64,000 bases of DNA. Origin: Lachnospiraceae bacterium (GTDB taxonomy: Bacteria > Bacillota > Clostridia > Lachnospirales > Lachnospiraceae). Location: NCBI GenBank assembly GCA_022647575.1, contig JALCKY010000002.1:310001-374000 (forward strand), written 5' to 3'. Under the pieces are notes generated by a model. It saw only the letters and a program-made list of their open reading frames with translations. It was not told where the DNA came from and did no database searches. The position numbers and the translations under genes are program-made. Below are positions 56,166 through 64,000 of this stretch, piece by piece. Every line of letters starts with the position of its first letter. Position 1 is the first letter of the stretch.

Positions 56166-56978
56166 TCAGATCATTTCCCCGCCGATCATCCGTTTCTGCT
56201 TCAGAATCGGAAGCTGTTCCCGGATGCGGGCGATCTCATCAAAATTAATTTCCGTTACCGTCATGCCTTCCTTTTCATCCATGTGCGTCAGGACTTTTCC
56301 CCACGGTGAAACGATCATGGAGTTTCCATAGGAAACATAGGAGGCTTCTTCATTTCGTGCCTGGCTGCATCCCGCGGTGAAGACCTGCCCGTCTGATGCT
56401 CTTGCCCTCAGGAGAAGTTCCCAGTGCGCAGGGCCGGTCGTCATGTTGAAGGAAGCCGGAAACAGAAGGAGTTTCGCTCCCGCTTCGGTCATCTTCTCCG
56501 AAAGCTTCGGGAAGCGCATGTCGTAGCAGACAGCCAGTCCCATCCGTCCGAATTCCGTATCAAAAACCGTGACGTCATCTCCCGCCGTCAGGGTTTCCGA
56601 TTCCCGGAAATGCTGCCCGCCTTCCACGGCAATGTCAAAAAGATGCATTTTCCGGTGCCTGGCAATCTGCTTTCCGCTCCGGTCAAATACATAGGCCGTA
56701 TTATAGATTCTTCCCTGCCCGTCCTTTTCCGGCATGCTGCCCGCCGCCAGAATCAGGCCGTCTTTTTTCGCGTCAGCCGACATCCGCTGCCAGGAGGGGC
56801 CGCCTTCCTCTTCCGCATACTTCGGAAATGCATCCGTCTGATACGGGCACAGGAACATTTCCGGAAGCATGGCAAGATCCGCTCCCTGCGCCGCAGCTTC
56901 CGCAAGATAAAATTCCGCTGTCTGCAGGTTCTTTTCGCGGTCAGCGGTTCCTTCCATCTGAATCAAGGCCAGTTTCAT
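56166..56978 (-). CDS. Carbon-nitrogen hydrolase (omega-amidase type)
   Basis: Nitrilase-superfamily enzyme of 270 residues. The catalytic triad is visible: Glu in LAMLPEMFLCP, Lys in ARHRKMHLFDIAV and Cys in GLAVCYDMRFPKL. The pattern of the Cys region (CYDMRFP) is like Nit2 omega-amidases, which hydrolyse alpha-ketoglutaramate and similar amides, but substrate is not proven. It starts 3 bases after the VOC-protein stop. Confidence 0.92.
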   Translation of the reverse strand: MKLALIQMEGTADREKNLQTAEFYLAEAAAQGADLAMLPEMFLCPYQTDAFPKYAEEEGGPSWQRMSADAKKDGLILAAGSMPEKDGQGRIYNTAYVFDRSGKQIARHRKMHLFDIAVEGGQHFRESETLTAGDDVTVFDTEFGRMGLAVCYDMRFPKLSEKMTEAGAKLLLFPASFNMTTGPAHWELLLRARASDGQVFTAGCSQARNEEASYVSYGNSMIVSPWGKVLTHMDEKEGMTVTEINFDEIARIREQLPILKQKRMIGGEMI

Positions 56979-56981
56979 TTT

Positions 56982-57374
56982 TCAGTCCCTTACGATGACT
57001 TCAATTTCCACGCCGTTCGGATCCTCGAAAAGGAAGTTCCGGAAAGAAAGCTTCTCTATATGGGCCGGTTCCGTCAGCATCTTCATTCCGGCCGCCCGGA
57101 TGTCTGCATAAGCCCGGTCGAGGTCATCGACAGCGATGCAGAAATGACGGTAAATCCCTTTTGTGAAACAGGAATTATTTCCGTCCGGACTTTCAAACTT
57201 ATAGCGGATCAGTTCCAGCTTCGTCGTATCGGTGAGCCTGTAATACGTCAGCTCATGATCTCCCATGTCGACCTGACCCAGATAGGGAAGACCGAGCGTC
57301 TCTCCGTAGAATTTTCTGCTCGCTTCGATATCCTTCACATTGATCGTGATATGATCCACAGCCGTAATGTTCAT
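56982..57374 (-). CDS. VOC-family (glyoxalase-fold) protein
   Basis: Metal-binding VOC protein of 130 residues. ITAVDHITINVKDIEASRKF, FCIAVDDLDRAYADI and the C-terminal DPNGVEIEVIV are typical, with His/Glu metal-ligand positions. Exact reaction unknown; glyoxalase I-like or dioxygenase-like activities occur. First gene of a unit with the nitrilase and EEP-family genes. Confidence 0.9.
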   Translation of the reverse strand: MNITAVDHITINVKDIEASRKFYGETLGLPYLGQVDMGDHELTYYRLTDTTKLELIRYKFESPDGNNSCFTKGIYRHFCIAVDDLDRAYADIRAAGMKMLTEPAHIEKLSFRNFLFEDPNGVEIEVIVRD

Positions 57375-57465
57375 GGCAGCCTCCGTTCATTTTCTGAAGG
57401 GTATTATACCATGAACCGAAACCGGAATACAAAGCGGGAATATGCCGATGAATGCACGCAGTGCA

Positions 57466-57939
57466 TCAGATCAGCAGGGCACCGATACAGCCTGCACATA
57501 GAAACGGCACGAACGGAAAGGATTCCGTCTTTTTCTTTTTTCTCAGCGCCACCAGGAAAACGGCAAAAACCGAACTGAGAACCAGCGCCAGCAGAAGCAT
57601 CTCCGTTACCAGGATTCCCGTGAGAAAAAAGCCGCATGTCAGCAGCACGATTCCGTCGCCCTGTCCGATTTTTCCCTTCGAAGCGAAAGAAATCAGCAGC
57701 AGAAAAAAGCCCGGCAACAGGGCCAGGAAGCATTCCGGCATTTCTCCGCGCCGGTTCAGGAACATATGCAGGATTCCTGCACCGGCAGTAAGAAGAGAAA
57801 ACAGAAGGCTGATTTCCCGCTTCCGGAAATCAAGCCAGCCCTGGACGGCCAGAAAGGAAACGGCCATGATTTCCGGTACCGTCACCAGGGCATCCGCCCC
57901 GGGAAGCGAGAGAACCTGCACTGTCTCAGGCAGCATCAT
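57466..57939 (-). CDS. A24-family prepilin peptidase
   Basis: Membrane aspartyl protease of 157 residues, matching the minimal TadV/CpaA-type. The two catalytic aspartates are in QGWLDFRKREISLLF and GKIGQGDGIVLL (GxGD motif); five or six helices are predicted and no methylase domain is present. The start MMLPETV follows AAGGAGG and overlaps the TadE-like gene by 14 bases. It should cleave the class III signals of the two TadE-like proteins in the window. Confidence 0.85.
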   Translation of the reverse strand: MMLPETVQVLSLPGADALVTVPEIMAVSFLAVQGWLDFRKREISLLFSLLTAGAGILHMFLNRRGEMPECFLALLPGFFLLLISFASKGKIGQGDGIVLLTCGFFLTGILVTEMLLLALVLSSVFAVFLVALRKKKKTESFPFVPFLCAGCIGALLI

Positions 57940-58642
57940 TTTCCGTACCTCCTTCCGCACCCGCGGAACCGGCCGCATCCCTTGCCGCACAGCGCTCGCA
58001 TTCATGAACGGAACCGGCTTCCGACTTCCGGATCAGACGCACGTGCCGGGTTATGCCTGCGTATTTCAGCGAAGGATAATAGCGGTCTCCTTTGGCAGTC
58101 ACATAGACTGTTCCCGTATATCCGTCCGGGAAATAATCGCATTTCCTGTATTTCTCACCATAATTATTCCGGAGGCTGCCGACCTCATCCGTGGTCGTGG
58201 CAATGATCGTCAGGTCAAGGTGCGTGCAGTCCGCATGCGTATGGTAAACCGATCCGTAATCCGTCACATAGACCATCTCATCCTCCCGGTCGGAATCCGA
58301 AGCATCGTCGCTTCCCTGTTCATAGCCGATCCAGGGATAGACGCGTGCGCGCTCCGTAAGAGCGATTCCCGGCACAGGAATCATTGAAAACGGAAAGGTA
58401 TAAGTCCTGGTCTCCGTCAGATCGATCCAGACTCCGGAAATGCCGTTCTTCCCTGCGGCAGACGAAGCTGCCGCCGCATCCATCGCAAGACGCCTCGCCC
58501 TGTTCGACAGTTCCAGATTTCCGCGCACCTGCATGCCGACGGCATCCATGAAGACGATCAGCGTCACCATGGCCAGGAAAAACAGCGGCAGCACAAAGGC
58601 CGCTTCAATTGTAAGGGATGCCTGCTTCATTTTTCTGATCAT
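57926..58642 (-). CDS. TadE-like pseudopilin with C-terminal extension
   Basis: Protein of 238 residues. The signal is KMKQASLTIEAAFVLPLFFL with the Glu of TadE/TadF proteins. The exposed part includes DYGSVYHTHADCTHLDLTI and an ending with paired cysteines (HECERCAARD). The start ATG near 58642 lies some 15 bases after the shared leader element; the upstream frame from a GTG is part of that leader. The gene overlaps the peptidase gene, so pilin-like protein and its processing enzyme are made together. No assembly ATPase is in the window. Confidence 0.78.
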   Translation of the reverse strand: MIRKMKQASLTIEAAFVLPLFFLAMVTLIVFMDAVGMQVRGNLELSNRARRLAMDAAAASSAAGKNGISGVWIDLTETRTYTFPFSMIPVPGIALTERARVYPWIGYEQGSDDASDSDREDEMVYVTDYGSVYHTHADCTHLDLTIIATTTDEVGSLRNNYGEKYRKCDYFPDGYTGTVYVTAKGDRYYPSLKYAGITRHVRLIRKSEAGSVHECERCAARDAAGSAGAEGGTENDAA

Positions 58643-58656
58643 ATTCCGACTATAAA

Positions 58657-58720
58657 TGAAATCCTTTGGATTGCTCAAGACGGAAATCTGCACGAAGTCA
58701 GCGGCGGATTCTTCGTGCAT
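58657..58720 (-). promoter_or_regulatory. Shared leader element of TadE-like genes, copy B
   Basis: On the minus strand: TGCACGAAG/CTTCGTGCA hairpin, then TCCGTCTTGAG, then an AATCC-AAA-GGATT hairpin. It is the counterpart of 40975-41036, with the 11-mer unchanged and compensating changes in the first stem (TACGAA/TTCGTA in the other copy), which support RNA base pairing. Confidence 0.7.
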
Positions 58721-58872
58721 TTTGTCCGAACTTAATTGAGAAAACTGCTGTTTAATGCTATAATTTTTACATAACCGCGCTGAAGTCCGCATAGGAGCCA
58801 TGATATGCGCACGGTTCTTCACTGTTTCAGAAACTGCATCAGGACCTTTCAGAAAGATACGGGAAGAGGAAA

Positions 58873-59358
58873 ATGGAGCAGAACCTATACAGAAAAGAAA
58901 GCATGGAGAAAGTCACCTCTCCGGACCAGCTGAACGATTACATCCGCGTGGCAAAACCGAGCGTCTGGATTCTTCTGGCTGCCGTCATCATCCTTCTGTC
59001 CGGAATCGTATGCTGGAGTATTTTCGGGCATATCACGACATCCGTCCGGGGAGCCTGCAGCGTCGGCAGCGATTCCGCCGCTTATCTTTATGTCAGTCCT
59101 GATGATGCCTCAAAACTGAAAACCGGCATGGACGTATCCGTCACCGTTCAGGGACAGACCGTAAAAGCAAAGATCAGCACCATCGATGCCGACCCTTCCG
59201 TGATGGAAAATGATGAATATCTGCAGTACTACTCCGGAATTGCCGCCGGCAGCCTGTGCGTCCGGGTCAGTCTGGAGAATGCCGGACTTCCGGAAGGAAC
59301 GTATCAGGCCGGCGTCCTGATTGAAAGCATCAGTCCGATTTCATTTATCATTCACTGA
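58873..59358 (+). CDS. NHLM-type secretion adaptor (HlyD-like, short)
   Basis: Membrane protein of 161 residues with one helix (residues 32-54: SVWILLAAVIILLSGIVCWS) and an extracellular barrel-like domain (LKTGMDVSVTVQGQTVKAKI). The order before two ABC genes corresponds to the HlyD-like protein of NHLM bacteriocin export systems, but it is much shorter than classical membrane-fusion proteins and has no coiled coil. The start follows AGAGGA. First gene of the exporter operon. Confidence 0.75.
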   Translation: MEQNLYRKESMEKVTSPDQLNDYIRVAKPSVWILLAAVIILLSGIVCWSIFGHITTSVRGACSVGSDSAAYLYVSPDDASKLKTGMDVSVTVQGQTVKAKISTIDADPSVMENDEYLQYYSGIAAGSLCVRVSLENAGLPEGTYQAGVLIESISPISFIIH

Positions 59359-59368
59359 AGGCAGGCAG

Positions 59369-61546
59369 ATGAGGAAAAAATCCCTTCACACACCCATTAC
59401 GAAAGGAATTGCAAAAGTCCCGACCGTTATCCAGCTGGAAGCGCTGGAATGCGGTGCTGCGGCTCTTGCGATGGTACTTGCCTATTACGGGAAATGGGTG
59501 CCTCTTGAAATCGTGCGCAGGGACTGCGGGGTTTCCCGCGACGGTTCCAAGGCCAATAATGTTCTGAAGGCCGCCAGGAATTTCGGTCTCAGGGCAGATG
59601 CCTACCGTCTGGATATCAGCGATCTGAAAAAGGATGCCTCTTTTCCATGCATCATCCACTGGCATTTCAACCACTTCGTCGTGCTGTGCGGCTTCCGCGG
59701 GAACAAAGCCTTCCTCAATGACCCAGCCCGCGGAACCTATTCCGTTTCCATGGAAGATTTCAGCGATGCCTATACCGGCATCTGCCTGATTTTTGAGCCG
59801 GGCGATACATTTGAACCGGGAGGAAAGCCGAAGAGCGTCCTGTCTTTTGCAAGAAAGAAGCTCAGGGGGAGCAGCGCGGCTTTCGCACTGGTAATAGCAA
59901 CAACCGTCATCACTTCCCTGGTCGGCATCATCACGCCCGGTTTTACCAACGTCTTTGCCGACCGCCTGCTGACCGGCAAAAATCCGGAATGGTTCTATCC
60001 GTTCATCACCGGCATTTCCGTCATCACCGCCGTGCAGATTCTCGTTGCCTGGGTTCAGGCGACTTATTCCCTGAAGAGCAGCGGAAAAGTAGCCATCACA
60101 TCCAATGCCGAATACATGTGGCATGTTCTGCGGCTTCCGATGGATTTCTTCTCGCAGAGGATGTCAGGCGACATCATTGCCCGCAAGGAACTGAATGCCT
60201 CCATCGCCGATACGCTGATTGATACTTTTGCGCCTCTCGTCATTCAGGCTTTCATGATGATCTTCTATCTGTTCGTCCTGATCCGGTACAGCCCGCTGCT
60301 TTCCCTGGCAGGCATCGTCTCGGTCCTGATCAACGTCGCCGTGTCCGGGTACATTTCCCGGAAGAGAGTGAATCTGACCCGCGTCATCGCCCGCGACAGC
60401 GGCAAGCTGGAGGGCGCGACCGTCTCCGGCATCGAAATGATCGAATCCATCAAATCGACCGGTGCCGAGAACGGCTACTTTGAGAAATGGTCCGGCTACC
60501 AGGCCGCCGCCAACTCCGGCAATATGAAGTTTCTGAAACTGAATACCTATCTCGGCCTCCTTCCGTCCCTGGTCGCAACGCTGACCAGCCTGTTCGTCTT
60601 TGCCGGAAGCGTCTGGCTGTGCATGAAAGGAAGCTGGACCGTCGGCATGATTGCCGCTTTCGCCGGCTTTCTGAATTCCTTCCTCGCCCCGGCGCAGGAA
60701 CTTGTTTCCGCTTCACAGACCCTGCAGGAAATGAGGACATCCATGGAACGCGTCGATGATGTCCTTGCCTGCCCGTCCGACCCTCTCTGCGATACCGCAG
60801 GCCGTATGCCCGTAAAAGAATACGACAAGCTGAAAGGCAGGGTCGAGCTGAAAAATGTCACCTTCGGCTATTCCCGTCTCGACACTCCCCTGATCAAAGA
60901 CTTCTCGCTGACGATTGAGCCCGGACAGACGATTGCCTTCGTCGGCCCGAGCGGCTGCGGAAAATCCACGCTGTCCAAACTCATCTCCGGTCTTTATCAG
61001 CCATGGAGCGGTGAAATCCTGTTTGACGGAATTCCGCTGATGCAGGTCAACCGCAGCATCTTCACCAGTTCGCTTTCGGTCGTGGATCAGGACATTATTC
61101 TTTTTGAAGATACGATTGAAAACAACATCAAGATGTGGGACCAGTCGATTGAAAACTATGAAATGATCATGGCCGCCCACGACGCCCAGATCCATGAAGC
61201 CATCCTCCAGAGAAACGGAGGCTATCAGTACCGGCTCAGTGAGGGCGGCCGGGACTTTTCCGGAGGCGAGCGGCAGCGTCTTGAGATTGCACGCGTCCTT
61301 GCCCAGGATCCGACGATCCTGATCATGGATGAGGCAACCAGCGCGCTGGATGCCAAGACAGAATATGAAGTGGTAAAAGCCATCCGTGACCGCGGCATTA
61401 CCTGCATCGTCATTGCGCATCGTCTCTCCACGATCCGGAACGCCGATCAGATCATCGTGCTGGACCGCGGCGACGCCGTGGAACGGGGAACTCACGAAGA
61501 ACTGTACCGGCAGGACGGTCTGTATAAGGACCTGGTGTCATCGTAA
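59369..61546 (+). CDS. NHLM-type ABC exporter with C39 peptidase
   Basis: Peptidase-permease-ATPase fusion of 725 residues. The N-terminal C39 domain has catalytic Cys in LEALECGAAALAMVLAYYG, His in CIIHWHFNHFVVLCGF and Asp in FLNDPARGTY, all intact. Six membrane helices follow (about 165-460), then the ATPase: Walker A FVGPSGCGKSTLSKLISG, signature FSGGERQRLEIARVLAQ, Walker B ILIMDEATSALDA. It cleaves after double-glycine leaders and exports the core peptide. The start MRKKSLHTP follows the adaptor after 10 bases. Confidence 0.92.
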   Translation: MRKKSLHTPITKGIAKVPTVIQLEALECGAAALAMVLAYYGKWVPLEIVRRDCGVSRDGSKANNVLKAARNFGLRADAYRLDISDLKKDASFPCIIHWHFNHFVVLCGFRGNKAFLNDPARGTYSVSMEDFSDAYTGICLIFEPGDTFEPGGKPKSVLSFARKKLRGSSAAFALVIATTVITSLVGIITPGFTNVFADRLLTGKNPEWFYPFITGISVITAVQILVAWVQATYSLKSSGKVAITSNAEYMWHVLRLPMDFFSQRMSGDIIARKELNASIADTLIDTFAPLVIQAFMMIFYLFVLIRYSPLLSLAGIVSVLINVAVSGYISRKRVNLTRVIARDSGKLEGATVSGIEMIESIKSTGAENGYFEKWSGYQAAANSGNMKFLKLNTYLGLLPSLVATLTSLFVFAGSVWLCMKGSWTVGMIAAFAGFLNSFLAPAQELVSASQTLQEMRTSMERVDDVLACPSDPLCDTAGRMPVKEYDKLKGRVELKNVTFGYSRLDTPLIKDFSLTIEPGQTIAFVGPSGCGKSTLSKLISGLYQPWSGEILFDGIPLMQVNRSIFTSSLSVVDQDIILFEDTIENNIKMWDQSIENYEMIMAAHDAQIHEAILQRNGGYQYRLSEGGRDFSGGERQRLEIARVLAQDPTILIMDEATSALDAKTEYEVVKAIRDRGITCIVIAHRLSTIRNADQIIVLDRGDAVERGTHEELYRQDGLYKDLVSS

Positions 61547-61637
61547 TCCGGATCACGGCTCCGCCGGATGTATCCGGTCCGGGGCAGGAAATCTGTTTAA
61601 GCAGGGAAATGAAATCTGTCTGTTTGGAAGGAAAAGC

Positions 61638-63818
61638 ATGGGACTGTATGATCAGCAGATAAGGCAGCGTATCGAATACGACGAAAACGTCCTGTCCGAA
61701 GCATTCGCGGGCATGGGCGATGTCGTCCTCGGTACCCGTCTGGCCAAAACGCTGAGCGGCCGGAGAATTCTGACCAAGACCGCAATCGATGAAATCCTGA
61801 AATACTATCACGTCCCTTCCCAGGATCTGCCCGCGGACATTACGGATATCAACGACCAGCTTGAATACCTTCTCCGTCCGTCAGGCATCATGCGGCGTAC
61901 GGTAAAACTGAGCGGCCCCTGGTATAAAGATTCCATCGGAGCCATGCTCGGCGTGCTCCGGGAATCCGGCACGCCCGTTGCCCTGCTGCCCGCAGGAATC
62001 GGCTATACCTATTTTGATCCCGGCACGCAGAAAAAAGTGCATCTGAACAGGAAGACAGCGGCCGCCCTCGACAGCGAAGCCTTCTGCTTCTACAAGCCGC
62101 TGCCGCTGAAATCCATTTCCGTACCGGACATCATGCTCTATATTTTCCGCTGTCTCTCGAAATCCGATTTCGTGCTCATCGCGGCAGCCGCCCTGGCCGC
62201 TGCCCTGATCGGCCTGCTGATCCCGAAACTCAGCCAGATCATTTACGGCAATGTTGTTTCCGGCACGGATATGACGCTGTTTTATGCCGTCTTTTTCTTC
62301 CTGGCTTCCGTCAGCATTACCATGCTCCTGATCAATACGGCAAAAACGCTCCTTACCGAAAGAGTGGAAACGAAAATGACCCTCGGCGTGGAAGCAGCCG
62401 GCATGATGCGGATTCTCTCCCTGCCGGCGGATTTTTTCCGGGATTACAGTTCCGGCGAACTTTCCAACCGCATCGGCTATCTGAATACGCTGTGCACCTC
62501 CCTGTCGCAGATTCTGCTGGCGACGGGACTGACTTCGGTCTTCTCACTGGTCTATATTGTACAGATGGTGCAGTTCGGACCCGGACTTGCGGTTCCGGGA
62601 ATCCTTTTGATCCTGATTTCCGTCGCTTTCTCCGCCATCACATCCCTGGCCCAGATTTCCTATTATAAAAAGACCATGGAACTGACTGCCAAAGAAAGCG
62701 GTCTTACCTATTCCCTGGTGGCCGGAGTCCAGAAGCTCCGTCTTTCCGGAGCCGAAAACCGTGCTTTTGCCCAATGGGCCAAATCCTATACGCCGATTGC
62801 CCAGCGCACTTACGACCCGCCGGCCTTCCTGCGTTTAAGCGGTGTTTTCCTGTCCGGCATTTCCCTGATCGGCACGGTCGTCATTTATTATTTCTCGATC
62901 ACCACCAAAGTCTCCCTGGCCAATTACTTTGCCTTCAATTCCGCCTATGCAACGGTCATGGGCGCCTTTTCCTCGCTTGTCGCAATGGCTTCCAGCATTG
63001 CTCAGATCCGTCCGATGATGGATATGCTGCGGCCGATCATCAAGACGCAGCCGGAGATTGCGGCAAATAAAGAAGTCGTTACCAATCTTCCGTCCGGCAT
63101 TTCCATCGATCACGTATCCTTCCGCTATTCGGAAACCTCGCCGTATATTTTCGACCAGCTTTCCCTGCAGATTCGTTCAGGAGAGTATCTGGCCATCGTC
63201 GGAAAGACCGGATGCGGCAAGTCGACCCTGGTGAGGATGCTGCTCGGATTTGAGACTCCTCAGAAAGGTGCCATCTATTACGGCGGCAAGGATCTCAGCA
63301 GCCTCGACCTGAAATCACTCCGCCGGCATATCGGCAGCGTCATGCAGAACGGCAGGCTCTTCCAGGGGGACATCTATTCCAATATCGTCATTACCGCTCC
63401 CTGGCTGACCATGGACGATGCCTGGGCCGCAGCTGAAAAAGCAGGCATGGCAGAGGATATCCGGCAGATGCCGATGGGCATGAACACGCTGATCGCGGAA
63501 GGCTCCGGCGGCATTTCCGGAGGACAGAAGCAGCGCCTGATGATTGCCCGTGCCCTCGCCCCGAATCCGAAAATCCTGATCTTCGACGAAGCAACAAGCG
63601 CTCTCGACAACCTGACGCAGAAAATCGTCACGGATTCGCTGAATAAAGAGAAATGTACCCGCATCGTCATTGCGCATCGTCTTTCCACCATCAGACAGTG
63701 CGACCGCATCGTCGTCCTTGCGGACGGAAAGATTGCCGAAGACGGGACCTATGACCAGCTGATAGCAAAGAACGGCCTGTTCGCGGAACTGGTGGAGCGT
63801 CAGCGCCTGGATGTCTGA
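61638..63818 (+). CDS. NHLM-type ABC exporter, second ATPase/permease
   Basis: Protein of 726 residues. Instead of a C39 domain it has an N-terminal soluble region of about 240 residues (IMRRTVKLSGPWYKDSIGAM, VALLPAGIGYTYFDP) like that of the second ABC protein of NHLM systems. Six helices follow, then the ATPase: Walker A IVGKTGCGKSTLVRMLLG, signature ISGGQKQRLMIARALAP, Walker B ILIFDEATSALDN. It probably pairs with the C39-bearing protein as a heterodimer. A frame extension upstream to 61386 is not family-like; GGAAGGA marks the ATG at 61638. Confidence 0.9.
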   Translation: MGLYDQQIRQRIEYDENVLSEAFAGMGDVVLGTRLAKTLSGRRILTKTAIDEILKYYHVPSQDLPADITDINDQLEYLLRPSGIMRRTVKLSGPWYKDSIGAMLGVLRESGTPVALLPAGIGYTYFDPGTQKKVHLNRKTAAALDSEAFCFYKPLPLKSISVPDIMLYIFRCLSKSDFVLIAAAALAAALIGLLIPKLSQIIYGNVVSGTDMTLFYAVFFFLASVSITMLLINTAKTLLTERVETKMTLGVEAAGMMRILSLPADFFRDYSSGELSNRIGYLNTLCTSLSQILLATGLTSVFSLVYIVQMVQFGPGLAVPGILLILISVAFSAITSLAQISYYKKTMELTAKESGLTYSLVAGVQKLRLSGAENRAFAQWAKSYTPIAQRTYDPPAFLRLSGVFLSGISLIGTVVIYYFSITTKVSLANYFAFNSAYATVMGAFSSLVAMASSIAQIRPMMDMLRPIIKTQPEIAANKEVVTNLPSGISIDHVSFRYSETSPYIFDQLSLQIRSGEYLAIVGKTGCGKSTLVRMLLGFETPQKGAIYYGGKDLSSLDLKSLRRHIGSVMQNGRLFQGDIYSNIVITAPWLTMDDAWAAAEKAGMAEDIRQMPMGMNTLIAEGSGGISGGQKQRLMIARALAPNPKILIFDEATSALDNLTQKIVTDSLNKEKCTRIVIAHRLSTIRQCDRIVVLADGKIAEDGTYDQLIAKNGLFAELVERQRLDV

Positions 63819-63823
63819 TCCTT

Positions 63824-63877
63824 TTCCGCTGTCCGGAAATCAGCAGTGATTTTCTTTCCGCTGCCGGGAAATCAGCG
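63824..63877. repeat. Two-unit short tandem repeat after the exporter genes
   Basis: TTCCGCTGTCCGGAAATCAG (63824) recurs as TTCCGCTGCCGGGAAATCAG (63856), 32 bases on. No gene or clear terminator was recognised in the remaining 63819-64000. Confidence 0.6.
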
Positions 63878-64000
63878 GGAATGCCTTTCCTGGGGAATGA
63901 TCTGAAAAGAGCTTCGTATTTTTTTATTTTTTTTGAACGGCATCCCCGCAGATTTTCCGGTAACACATCGTTTTTTCCGTCGTAAATACCTTGCGCCCTT

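Overview
The window reads as a chromosomal segment of a moderately GC-rich, anaerobic Gram-positive (Bacillota, most likely Clostridia, probably Lachnospiraceae-like). The inference rests on strong Shine-Dalgarno sites, a TPP-riboswitch ThiT transporter, a Na+-type V-ATPase, hybrid cluster protein, an MsmX/UgpC-type ATPase, TadE/A24 pilus pieces, an NHLM-type C39 exporter, and several families typical of Clostridia (TSCPD protein, DUF6382, a large membrane-anchored protein beside the V-ATPase). No rRNA, tRNA, CRISPR array or prophage was recognised. Most genes lie on the minus strand.

Layout: 0.1-2.4 kb asnS and riboswitch-controlled thiT, then a very large imperfect inverted repeat. 2.8-15.1 kb is a long minus-strand operon: nine V-ATPase subunits, a large exported protein and an M29 aminopeptidase. 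15.2-15.8 kb is an orphan transcription unit with a promoter, an operator-like palindrome and a terminator but no recognised gene. 15.9-30.8 kb is housekeeping metabolism: aconitase-family hydratase with a PucR-type regulator, AP-superfamily hydrolase, amino-acid permease, sugar-ABC ATPase, greA, pgi, SAH hydrolase and SAH/MTA deaminase, beta-CASP nuclease, murG. 30.8-38.8 kb is corrinoid uptake and salvage: a cobalamin-riboswitch BtuFCD-type operon with two accessory genes, then cobT-cobU-cobS and a second small CobU-like gene, with a broken double-glycine-leader ferredoxin between them. 38.8-42.1 kb holds rhomboid, DUF6382 and TadE-like genes and an IS91-type remnant.

42.2-51.0 kb is a sugar operon (ABC importer without ATPase, class II aldolase, ADP-dependent-kinase homologue, RpiR regulator, two D-lyxose isomerase copies, DUF4432 protein) in which four of nine genes carry frameshifts or a stop. 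The missing ATPase could be supplied by the MsmX-like gene at 21.7 kb. 51.3-58.6 kb contains LDH, a YitT-type protein, hcp with a Crp/Fnr-like site at -41.5, an EEP-family protein, a nitrilase, a VOC protein, an A24 prepilin peptidase and a second TadE-like gene. 58.9-63.8 kb, on the plus strand, is a three-gene NHLM RiPP/bacteriocin exporter without an adjacent precursor.

The less ordinary signals are: a REP-like repeat inserted in frame in two genes, the 15.5 kb orphan transcript, an identical leader element before both TadE-like genes, two CobU paralogues with reciprocally decayed motifs, and the combination of a C39 exporter with a double-glycine-leader ferredoxin.
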